From Campanula takesimana (Eukaryota > Streptophyta > Magnoliopsida > Asterales > Campanulaceae), in NCBI GenBank assembly GCA_026119855.1, contig JAOWBW010000220.1, positions 116,828 to 180,827 on the forward strand: DNA of 64,000 bases, written 5' to 3'. The notes beneath the pieces are model-generated. The model saw only the letters and a list, made by a program, of their open reading frames with translations. It was not told where the DNA came from and did no database searches. Each line of letters starts with the position of its first letter. Position 1 is the stretch's first letter. Shown here in pieces: positions 54,401 through 64,000 of this stretch. The position numbers and the translations under genes are program-made.

Positions 54401-57400
54401 ATGGGTGAGTCTTGGGGTGTTATTAATAACGCTGAGTGTTTACCTACAGGTACAATGAGTTCTGAGGGTACAAGTGGTAGTAATCAGCTGAGATCTATAA
54501 CTCCTCAAGAAGAAATGGTTGATAATGTTGACTGGGATTATCCTAATCGTCTTACAAGGTTCTTGAAGCTGAAACCTCGTAGTTTTGACGGGGAATTTGA
54601 TGCTAAGAAGGCAGAGGAATGGATTGAAAGTATTGAGAAGATCTTTACAGCTTTGAGGTGTGCAGGTGGTGATAAGGTAACCTTTGCAACCTTTAAACTT
54701 GAGAAAGCCGCTGAACATTGGTGGCAAGTGTTGAGTAAAAGCTGGGAACTGGAAGGTGTACCACAGACATGGGAGAATTTTCTTAAAGCTTTTAAGTCAC
54801 AGTTTATTCCAACAGTGGTCCAAGATAGAAAAGAGATGGAATTTCTTAATCTGGAGCAGGGAAGTCTGACCGTGGGGCAATACTCAACCAAGTTCACAGA
54901 ATTGGCAAGGTATTGTGATCACTTAGTTCCAAATGAAGCTAAGAAGGCACAGAGGTTTGTTAAAGGGTTGAGGACTGAGTATAGGAAGCAACTTCTTTCT
55001 TTATAGCTCACTAGCTATCAGCAAGCAGTGGAGAAGGCTTATACTATTGAAAATGATATTGAAGAACACAAGGAGTTGGGAACAACCATGACTGGTCGTG
55101 TATCAGAGAGAACTCAGGGATCTGGTTCTAAAGGTGGTAAATCTGGCCGCCAAGATCGTCGATTCCGACAGCCAACTGAAAGTAAAGGTAGTGTATCAAC
55201 TGGTTCGAGGACAACAGTCCAAGGTCCCAGGAGAGTATGTGGCTATTGTTCGAAAGAAGGCCATTCTGAAGACAAGTGTTGGCTAAAGCAAGGAAAGTGT
55301 ATAGTGTGTGGTGAAGCGGGGCACTTTGCTAGAAATTGTCCTAAAAGTAAAGTAAATCAAGTTGGGGGTACAAGTCAACCAGCTTCAGGTTCTAAGAGAG
55401 ATAGTGGGGGTCGACCAAAAGTTCAGGGTCGAGTGTTTGCACTAGATCAGCAGGGTGTAGCTGAGTCTTCTGCAGTCATAGGAGGTATTATATTACTTTC
55501 TAGTACGAGAGCGCGAGTCTTGATAGATCCAGGCTCATCTCATTCTTATGTGGCATCTCATTTTGTGTCGCATTTGCATGTTCTTCCTGATTCTATGCCT
55601 TATGTGCTAGAAGTATCTTCCCCTATGGGAGATTGCATGTTTACTTCTGAGGTTTACAAGAAATGTGAGGTCCTTGTGGGTGATCATGCCCTTCTTGCTG
55701 ACCTAGTCGTGTTACCTATAAGGGACTTTGACGTGATTCTTGGCATGGATTGGCTATATGTGCATCATGCATCTGTTGATTGTTATAGAAAAGTAGTAAC
55801 TTTTTCTATTCCTGGTTTGCCTGATTTTACCTTTGAAGGTGATAGGCCTTTATGTGTTATACATGTTATTTCTGCTTTAAAAGCTAGAAAACTTTTATCT
55901 CGTGGTTGTGCCGGGTATCTCGCATGTGTGCTTGATCAGAGTTTATCTGTTCCCAAGATGGAGGATATTCCTGTTGTGTCTGAATTTTCAGATGTGTTCT
56001 CTTCTGAGTATAGCATGCCACCTGACCGAGAGCTTGAGTTCTGTATTGAGTTATTACCAGGTACAGCACCAATCTCTAAAGCACCTTATAGAATGGCTCC
56101 AGCTGAGTTAAGAGAGTTGAAAACACAGCTTGAAGAATTGCTTGAAAGGGGCTTTATCAGGCCTAGTGTATCACCGTGGGGTGCACCAGTGTTATTTGTC
56201 AGAAAGAAAGATGGGACTCTGCGATTGTGTATTGATTACAGAGATCTTAATCAGGTAACTATCAAGAACAAATATCCGTTACCTCATATTGATGATTTGT
56301 TTGATCAGCTTCAAGGTTCAGTAGTGTATTCGAAGCTTGACTTGAGAAGTGGTTATCATCAGTTGAAAATCAGAGCTGAGGATATACCAAAGACAGCTTT
56401 CCGTACCAGGTATGGGCATTATGAGTTTATTGTTATGCCATTTGGTTTGACAAATGCTCCAGCTGTATTCATGGATTTGATGAACCGTATATTCAAGCCA
56501 TATCTTGATTGTTTTGTGGTGGTATTCATTGATGACATTCTTGTGTATTCTAAGTCACGGGCTGAGCATGAACAACATCTCAGAGTGGTATTGCAAGTTC
56601 TTCGTGAGAAACAATTATTTGCGAAATTCAGCAAATGTGCTTTCTGGTTAGAAGAAGTTTCATTCTTGGGGCATGTTGTGTCTGCTACTGGTATTGCAGT
56701 AGATCCTTCCAAAGTTGAAGCAGTTGTTAACTGGAAAAAGCCAACTACAGTGACTGAAATCCGTAGTTTCTTGGGCTTGGCTAGTTATTATCGGAGGTTC
56801 ATTGAAGGATTCTCCAGGATTGCTATTCCATTGACTAATATGACTCGAAAAGCTATTTCTTTTGAGTGGAATGATAAATGTGAAGCAAGTTTTCAGGAGT
56901 TAAAAAGGCGTTTGACTACAGCTCCAGTCTTGGCTTTGCCTAGTGGTTCTGAGCATTTCATGGTTTATACTGACGCTTCTAAAGAAGGATTGGGTTGTGT
57001 TCTGATGCAAGATGGCAAGGTAATAGCTTATGCTTCTCGAAAATTATCTTCTTATGAAAAGAATTATCCTACTCATGATTTAGAGTTGGCCGCGATTATT
57101 TTTGCTTTGCATAAATAGAGGCATTATTTGTATGGAACTAAATTTGAAGTCTTTACCGATCATAAGAGCTTGAAGTACTTGTTTTCTCAAAAAGAGCTTA
57201 ATATGAGACAACGTAGATGGATGGAGAAATTAAAGGATCATGATTGTACTATTCTTTATCATCCTGGAAAGGCAAATGTTGTGGCAGATGCACTGAGCAG
57301 AAAGACTTATATTTCTTGCTTGATGATTCGTGAATGGAAGATGTTTGAAGATTTGTGTGACTGGAATCCTTGTGAATCAAATCATGGAGTTATGTTTGCG

Positions 57401-58861
57401 AATATAAAAGCTACTTCAGATTTACTCCAACAGATCAAAGAAGCTCAGGTAATTGATGCTGAATTGCAGAAAATCATTAGTGGAATGAATGAAGGAAAGC
57501 AACTAGATTTTTCTTTCAATAGTAATGGAATTCTTACCTTCCGAGGTCGAGTTTGTATTCCAGTTGATCCTGAGATAAAGAAGAAAATTCTTGAAGAGGC
57601 TCACAAAGCCAAGTATATTATTCATCCTGGAAGTACTAAAATGTACCAAGACTTGAAGAAACATTTCTGATGGAACAATATGAAAAGAGAGATTGCTGAG
57701 TATGTATCCAAATGTTTGACTTGTCAACAAGTAAAAGTGGAACATCAACGTCCAGCAGGTTTGTTGCAACCATTGGAAATTCCGGAGTGGAAATGGGAGC
57801 ATATTACTATGGATTTTGTAACTGGTTTGCCACGTACCAGACGAGGCCATGATGCTGTTTGGGTTATAGTGGACAGGTTGACTAAATCAGCTCACTTCTT
57901 GTCTGTTTCCATGGGATATTCATTGTATCAATTGGCATCTTTGTATGTTCAGGAGATTGTCCGACTGCATGGGGTTCCTGTGAGTATTGTATCTGACAGA
58001 GATCCTCGTTTTACTTCTCGATTCTGGCAGGCTCTTCAGGGTGCCATGGGTACTAAATTGAATTTCAGTACTGCTTTTCATCCTCAATCTGATGGGCAAT
58101 CTGAGAGACTTATACAGATTCTCGAGGATATGTTACGTGCTTGTGTTATTGATTTCAAAGGCAGTTGGGATACTCATCTTCCTTTGGCTGAGTTTGCTTA
58201 TAATAACAGTTTTCAGTCTAGCATTGAAATGGCTCCATATGAGGCTCTTTATGGCAGAAAATGTAGATCTCCTATATGTTGGGATGAAGTGGGAGAAGCT
58301 AGACTCTTGGGTCCTGAAATGGTTCAACAATCAGTTGAAAGTGTGAAACTCATTCGAGAGAGATTGCGCACAGTTCAGAGTAGACAAAAGAGTTATGCAG
58401 ATCATCGTAGAAGGGATCTTGAATTCCAGGTAGGTGACTTTGTATTCTTGAAGGTCTCTCCTCGTAGAGGTATAAAGAGATTTGGGAAGAAAGGAAAGTT
58501 ATCTCCTCGTTATATCGGTCCATTTGAGATTCTTGAAAGAGTTGGTAAGTTGGCTTATAGAGTGTCTTTACCTCCTTCTTTATCTGGTATTCATGATGTA
58601 TTCCATGTATCTATGCTTCGCAAGTATATGGCTGATGAATCACATGTTCTTGAGTATGAGGCTATTCCATTTCAGCCTGATTTGTCTTATGAGGAACAAC
58701 CTGTTGAAATTCTTGACTGGAAAGAGCAAGTATTGCGTACCAAAAGGATTCCTATTGTGAAGGTCCTTTGGAGAAATCATGAAATTGAAGAAGCTACTTG
58801 GGAAACCGAGAAAGAGATGCGAGATAAATACCCGAGCCTATTTGAAAACTTTGGTAAGTAA
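54401..58861 (+). pseudogene. gag-pol: Tekay Gag-Pol, one frame with three premature stops
   Basis: The frame of copy 1 is kept over its whole length and is closed by stops at 55004-55006 (TAG where copy 1 has a Gln codon, in Gag), 57116-57118 (TAG for Trp, in RNase H) and 57668-57670 (TGA for Trp, in the integrase zinc region). All three are C-to-T or G-to-A changes, as expected from decay of methylated DNA. Domain order is as in copy 1. Here the second zinc knuckle is complete (CIVCGEAGHFARNC) and the RT stretch reads FRTRYGHYEF, so copy 2 keeps two residues that copy 1 has lost. The first stop lies early in Gag, so no particle protein of full length is expected. Confidence 0.96.
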
Positions 58862-58881
58862 AATTCGTGGGCGAATTTTCT

Positions 58882-58896
58882 TTAAGGTGGGGAGGA
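58882..58896 (+). promoter_or_regulatory. Polypurine tract of Tekay copy 2
   Basis: TTAAGGTGGGGAGGA directly before the 3' LTR; identical to copy 1. Confidence 0.88.
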
Positions 58897-61416
58897 TGTA
58901 ACGCCCATCGAATTTCCTGTTAAATATTTGACATACTTGTTAAATACTTGAACTTGCATATTATGTGCTAGTTTTACTTGGGTTAAAGTTTTAACTGCTT
59001 TAGAATATTAAGGTGGTTAAATGTCTAGTTTTGACTTTTGGGTCATTTGTGAAAATTTGACTTCAGGGGTCTTTTTGTTAAAAGTGAAACTTGAGGGGCC
59101 TAAGTGAAATTCTTTGAAAGTTTCAAAGTATATCATGTTGTTTGGGTTGTCAGAGAAGGCAATTCTTAAATTCTTCTCGTTCCTTCTCTGTTTCAAAGCT
59201 AGGGTTAAAAGTTTCCTTATTCCCGACTCCTCGAGTTTAATTATCCCTCCGTTCTTGATTCCGATCCCGGATTAATATTCGTGGCGTTGAATAGAGCGTT
59301 CCAGGCCGAACAGAAATAAGTTTTGGTCAACTTGAATTTTGACTAGGTAAGTTATTAGCTCCCCCTTGCTTGTAATAACATGCATAAATGTTATTCTCGA
59401 TACTTGTGATTGTTAATTTTGTGTTTGGGGTGATTTTCGTGGTACTTGTAAATTTGGGACAAAGGGAGTAATAATCCTCTGTGGGAAATAATGAAAGAAA
59501 ATGAAAGAGTTAGTTTTGAGCTTGTTAATGCTTTCTGGGTATGTGAAATTGTTGATAAAAAGTTACTCCTACGTTTTGGGACGGACAATTCTTAAACTGG
59601 GAAAGAAATGGAAATTTCGCATTTTAGTACATTGTGCGACCGCACAAAAATACCTGGGCGACCGCACATCTTTCTGAAGGATTTTTCAAAGAAATTGACA
59701 TGCTTGTGTGCGGCCGCACAGTCCATGTTGGGCGACCGCACAGTCGTCTGAAAAACAAAGATTTTGTTTAAAGTTTGTATAAAGTTGGAAGTAACCCTAG
59801 TTAAGGTATATAACCTTAATATAAGATGTCCTAGCAAGTGTTGTGATACTTTAGGGGCATCATACTTGGTCTTAAACATGTATACTCATTGAATCAAAAT
59901 GAGAACATAAGTATAAGAGTAGTATCTCTTCTTTATGTCTTGAAAGTGCTATGAACAAGCACTAATGTATTATACTTGTTGTGAATCCAATGATTGTGCA
60001 CCTTAGGGGCATTAGAACAAGGTCTTAGACTTGAACATCCTAAGAATATGATTGGGGATTTGGTAAGAGTAAATGTATAACTCTTATACTTGCTTGAATG
60101 TCCAAAGATTGGAAGTTATAACTTGAAGTATAAGACATTAAAAGCTTGTACGTGATTTGAACATCCATAGAAATGGATTAAGACTTGAATATAAGATAAT
60201 AAAATCTTGTACTTGACTCGACACCAATACATATGTATGGTAGTGAACTAGAAAGTGCTATGAATAAGCACTAACGTGTATGAGACATGTTCTTGTTGTG
60301 TATGTGCAAACATTGCATATAGTTGCTTGATAACAAGGTGACTTCTTGATTACTTGAAGCATGTTCCTTGTTGAGCTAGTCCACTACATTTGGAGTAGTT
60401 CCTCTCCCGTTGTTCAAGTAAATATCTACTTGTACTTTCTTGTGTGAGTCCAGCTGGTTCTCCTTGCTTGTTCGAAAATGTATAGGTTCACGCTTGTCGC
60501 GAGAGTTGGGGTTTAAGTGACAATCGGGTCCCTATGTATTTCCGCCCGACCCCTTACTACCGGCCATAGTAAGGGCATAGCTTCCTTAGTTGGAGCAATA
60601 AGCCTGACTTAAGTGAATGCTAATTCCCGTCCCGAACACCTCATGAATAATCATGAGTACTGATATTGAGAATGACACTGGTTACCGGGTCTTCTGATAT
60701 ATACTGAATAATCAGTTCCTGTTATTGATCGTGATGTCAAAGTAATACAAGCTTCGACAACAATGGTATTCTTGGGAGGGATAAGGAAGGAAGCAATATC
60801 CTTATAACTTGCTTGTTTAGCCTTATGTGCTATTTGATGAGTGGATTATCCTCTCATATACTTGTTACCTGATGATACTTGAGATATGATTATTTGAGTA
60901 TCTATTTGAATTGCATGATAACATGTCATGTAGTTGCATCTAATAGCTTACTGAGATTTATCTCACCCTTTATTTGCTCCCCCCCCAGGAAAAGAAGGAT
61001 AGTGCGCAGTGAGGCTCGACATAGTTGGGAGCTTGCTTCGCAGATCGTGATTATTTTGGGGCTTGTGTCCTTTTACACTTGGTGAGGACGATGTATTGGG
61101 TTGTATAACTCCCTATGTTTGGGGTAGACAGTCTTGTTTAGTTCTTGTTGTCACTAGACATCTTGTATAGTACTCTTAATGCCAGCTTATGTGCTAGGCA
61201 TGTTTCCGCTGTGTATGTATTAAGTTTGGTTTTAAATTTTCTTGTCTAGAACTCGTGTTGTGAGCTAGTATAGCTCCTTACTCTAGAATATATATATAAT
61301 GTCAGTTTGTTAAACAAATGTCATTAAGTTTCTTGTTAAGTTTCTTGTTTCCCGTTAGGCACTCCCATCCAGGTTCGAGGTTCTATTAGGGGATCCCGGG
61401 ACCTGGGGACGTGTCA
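58897..61416 (+). repeat. 3' LTR of Tekay copy 2
   Basis: 2520 bp. Near the outer end it reads CTGGGGACGTGTCA where the 5' LTR has CTGGGGGCGTGTCA. Confidence 0.96.
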
Positions 61417-61821
61417 CAGAGTAGAGCTAAAAGTAGCTCGGTGTCAGACGGCGCAGTGATCATGACAGAGTGGTTTAACAACTTTCTGATAAGACAGTAC
61501 AGAAAGGACAGAGACAATCAGTAAGTTGACTTTGAGATAAAATGATGAAACCCGACTGTCTGTAAGGTTCAGATTGTCCTTGCTGATTGTTTAATTCGTC
61601 GGCAACATGAGTACTAAGTTGATCGGCAAGTTGAATTCTTGTCTGCTGATTTGCTTCCTTTGGCTGGTTTGCCTTGATTGAAGAGTTGTAATACACCTGT
61701 GCTGGTCACAAAGAATCCTAAGGATACCTTAAAAAGGTTCTAACAAAAATTAGGGGATCCTAAGTGTTAACTATGATTGGGATTAAGCAATTCTAGGTCT
61801 AGGACATATATTCGAACAACA

Positions 61822-61835
61822 ATCTCCTCCTAATT
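61822..61835 (-). promoter_or_regulatory. Polypurine tract of the SIRE-like element
   Basis: Minus strand AATTAGGAGGAGAT followed by the LTR start TGTTGTTCG. Confidence 0.65.
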
Positions 61836-62183
61836 GCTTAAGTCCAATCATCCTATACTAGAACATCTATCTTAGCTTAGTAAAAGAATGGTTTCAACCA
61901 ATGTCAATTTATTTTCATTCCCTAAGCCAAGTCACACGAGATGTCAAGTAAAGGTAAAGAAGAAAAATACAAAATAAAATAAATGGAAAGAAGGATGGAT
62001 TGCTGATTAGTAATGATCAGCAGATGAGTAATAATCTGCAAGACAAAGTTAGCATGAAGAACATCATATATATTATAAGAACATAACAAGATATAAGCAA
62101 ACACACAAACAAATGTTAGCAAAGAATTTGTTGGATATATCTTTGAAGGTCTTCAGGATATCTATATCATTGCCTACATTGAC
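61836..62183 (-). other. Untranslated stretch between extra ORF and 3' LTR of the SIRE-like element
   Basis: AT-rich, no frame, no repeat recognised. Confidence 0.55.
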
Positions 62184-64000
62184 TCAAGACACGGGAGGGT
62201 CTTCTGGTTGATCAGCAGCCTTTGATGTTGATCCAGTACGCTTGGCCTTCTTCTTTGCTCTGGCAGCCTCTTTTTCAGCTTTCCTCTTCTGTCTTCTCTG
62301 TGCACTTTCCAATCTCTCAGTCAGCATTTTGTTGTTGGCTTCAAGAGCAGCAATTTTTAGTTGAGCATCAGCAAGAGCGGTCTTGGTAGAAGCTAGCTCG
62401 TCTTCAATAGTCTTCTGGTCTCTGATCTGAAGTTTGCGGTCATCAACAAGTTGCTTCTGAATGGAATGCATGTTTCCCAAAGACTCAAAAAGCGTCATCA
62501 GACGATCCTCTCTATCAGCAAGAAGCTCATTCAAGTCTTTGACTCGCCTATTCTCCTCCTCGTGATTGGACTTAAGTAGTCTCTTAACAATATCCTTATG
62601 AACATCCTTAATCAGGTCGGCAAGAAAGAGGCCCATATCACCAATATCAGCACGAGTGGCAGGCACTTGCTGATTTGAGAAATCTCCATCACCAAAGCGC
62701 AAATACTCATATAAGCTGTTAATAATGGCCGGCTAGAAGACACTGACAGAAGATGGGAATATCAAAGAAGAGACAAAGTCTTCATTATTCAAATCAGCAT
62801 CCTCGACAAGAACATCATCAGCAACCATCTCATCATCAGATGAAAGAATGATCAGCTCAGAGGGTGAAGAAGGAACAGGAACAGAAGGAAGGAGCAGAAA
62901 TTGTTGAAGAGCAGCAGCATCGGCAGGCATGTAGTAGTTAGCAGGAACAAATGTTAAAGAGATTAGATCGGCAGCACAAAATATTTGGAAGAATGGCAGA
63001 GGGAATGCAGGATGCACAATTATTTCACGCACTCTAGGCAGATGGAAAACACCATGTCTTCCATAGAAAGAAATAAGGCCAGAATGAAGTTCAAGTAGGC
63101 ACGACCTTCAAGAATCATAGCCATCAACCCGGCATTCATCAGCCTTGAGGTATAGACCAAGTGATCAGCACGCTGGCGAGGATGAAACAATGGCAAATTC
63201 AGTGCAACATCGGCATATTTGACCAAGAAAAGTAGACCACGAGAATTAGTAGCTCTGAATTCAAGTATATCATGAAGTTTGTCGTTGATCATCAAGCATC
63301 TTCTCATCCACCCATTCATGACGATGCAAACCTCCTTAGGAGAGGGACTAGGCAAGTGGATTTTTCCTCCAAATTTTATCTTCCCAGGCAAGCAGTGAAG
63401 AGGATCATAGACAGGTTTATTCACTTTGAGCTTTGACACCCGGGGAGCCTTCCCTTTCTTCCTTTTGAAATCAGGCTTGATCCATGGTAAGAATGTAGGC
63501 TGCTCACTAGTTGAGCCAGCAAGAAAGGAATGGTTTGGACCAAAGGGATTGGGAATTTGCTGCAGGGTAGGTGTCGGTAGCTCCATATAGTCCTCAGGAT
63601 CTATCTCATCTGAGCTTTCATTTCCATTGGTAGTACTGACAACATCAGCAGATCCAATAGCTGGAGCAGGAAGGGCTTTAGGAGCAGGCAGAAGGGGAAA
63701 GGAATCAGGAGTAAGTAAAGCATCCTGAAATTCCTCAAACTGCAAGTCAGCAGCAATTAACGCATCAAGTTTAGCAATCTGATCAGAACGGCTATCTCAG
63801 CATTGGCACCTCCTCCCAACTCAATAATAACCTTAACACCAGTAGGTTCCACTAGGATCACATCAGCAGAAGAGAGAGAGACCTGAATAATGTGAGTGGC
63901 CAAAGTTTTCTCAGAGGCTTCATCAGCAAGAATGATCTAAGTGTCAGTAGTTTGCTCAGATTGATGAGTGTCTGAAGTTGGATCATTAGCAAGGTCTTCA
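62184..64000 (-). pseudogene. Extra (env-like position) ORF of the SIRE-like element, broken, runs off the window
   Basis: Three minus-strand frames read as one protein: 63020-63745, a frameshift near 63025, then 62733-63032, one stop, and 62184-62702 in the same frame. Sequence right of 63745 continues the protein in a shifted frame. The first part is Pro/Glu-rich, then comes a more globular stretch (near 63060-63420) with WMRRCLMINDKLHDILEF. The C-terminal 170 residues form a long coiled coil (about 62290-62600) ending in a strongly basic RRQKRKAEKEAARAKKKAKR tract. I see no signal peptide or clear membrane segment in the C-terminal part. The position before the 3' LTR fits the extra ORF of SIRE/Maximus elements; the protein's role is unknown. 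Confidence 0.55.

Larger units (their letters stand above)
51795..61416 (+). mobile_element. Tekay/Del chromovirus copy 2, complete in structure, coding region broken
   Basis: 9622 bp, LTRs 51795-54314 and 58897-61416 of equal length (2520 bp), target duplication CAGAG (51790-51794 and 61417-61421). The interior is 3 bases shorter than in copy 1 (one lost codon near 55073). By eye I count at least 16 LTR differences, so it is older than copy 1. Same family as copy 1, opposite orientation. Confidence 0.96.
50819..61821 (-). repeat. 3' LTR of the SIRE-like element, split
   Basis: Made of 50819-51794 and 61422-61821, about 1.38 kb. Minus-strand start TGTTGTTCG, end GGGCTTAACA, so the ends pair TGTT/AACA. 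The C-rich CACACCCCCCCCTCTAGCC lies 30 bases before the end. Tekay copy 2 sits in it with target duplication CAGAG. Confidence 0.65.
50819..64000 (-). mobile_element. SIRE-like Ty1/copia element, 3' part only, interrupted by Tekay copy 2
   Basis: Minus-strand order from the right edge: a long extra ORF, a purine tract, and an LTR that ends AACA at 50819. The rest (gag, pol, 5' LTR) would lie right of 64000. An extra ORF between pol and the 3' LTR is known for SIRE/Maximus copia elements, and the GGAGGAGATTGTTG junction is a usual copia PPT/LTR boundary. No pol domain is in the window, so the family call is inferred. Confidence 0.6.

Overview
The window is a block of plant repeat DNA. It holds no recognisable host gene, rRNA or tRNA. 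The evidence for a plant is the set of retrotransposon lineages: Ty3/gypsy Tat (gag-pol with a second RNase H and an antisense ORF), Ty3/gypsy Tekay/Del chromoviruses with a C-terminal chromodomain and an initiator-Met-type primer site, an Athila-like element with the tRNA-Asp primer site TGGCGCCGTTGCCGGGGA, a SIRE-like Ty1/copia end, and hAT and Stowaway-type DNA elements. I cannot name the species.

Layout. (1) 1-45309 is one old, decayed Tat element on the + strand. Its 5' LTR lies left of the window and its probable 3' LTR is 43607-45309. Two nests of younger elements interrupt it. Its gag is split at 1978/17319 (target duplication ACCAT) by a solo Tekay-like LTR. That LTR contains a non-autonomous Tat-like element at 3703-13741 (duplication AGTAT; a hAT element sits inside it) and a second solo LTR at 14099-16154 (duplication TACCC). 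Its antisense ORF is split at 25704/41140 (duplication TCTGT) by a non-autonomous Athila-like element at 25705-41139. One LTR of that element is split by Tekay copy 1 at 26144-35769 (duplication AAACC). (2) 45310-50456 is AT-rich, gene-poor DNA with three inverted-repeat DNA elements, one a clear Stowaway-type MITE. (3) 50457-64000 is SIRE-like copia material on the - strand. Its 3' LTR is split by Tekay copy 2 at 51795-61416 (+ strand, duplication CAGAG).

Function and age. The only long intact reading frame is the 1487-residue Gag-Pol of Tekay copy 1. By eye its two LTRs differ at 4 bases plus one G-run length. Even so, it has lost a zinc-knuckle cysteine and a usually conserved RT arginine. 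Copy 2 carries three stops in one frame. The order of insertion reads directly from the nesting: Tat first, then the solo LTR and the Athila-like element, then the elements inside those. Tekay copy 1 is the last event in its nest.

The most unexpected signals are non-coding. Three different Tekay-like LTR families each carry exactly four G/C-rich palindromes with almost the same spacing (about 22, 50 and 22 bp). Two short stem-loops persist between LTR families: one shows a paired G-C to A-T change, the other a changed loop on an unchanged stem. A CTACG/CGTAG hairpin recurs in the 3' regions of both Tat-type elements.
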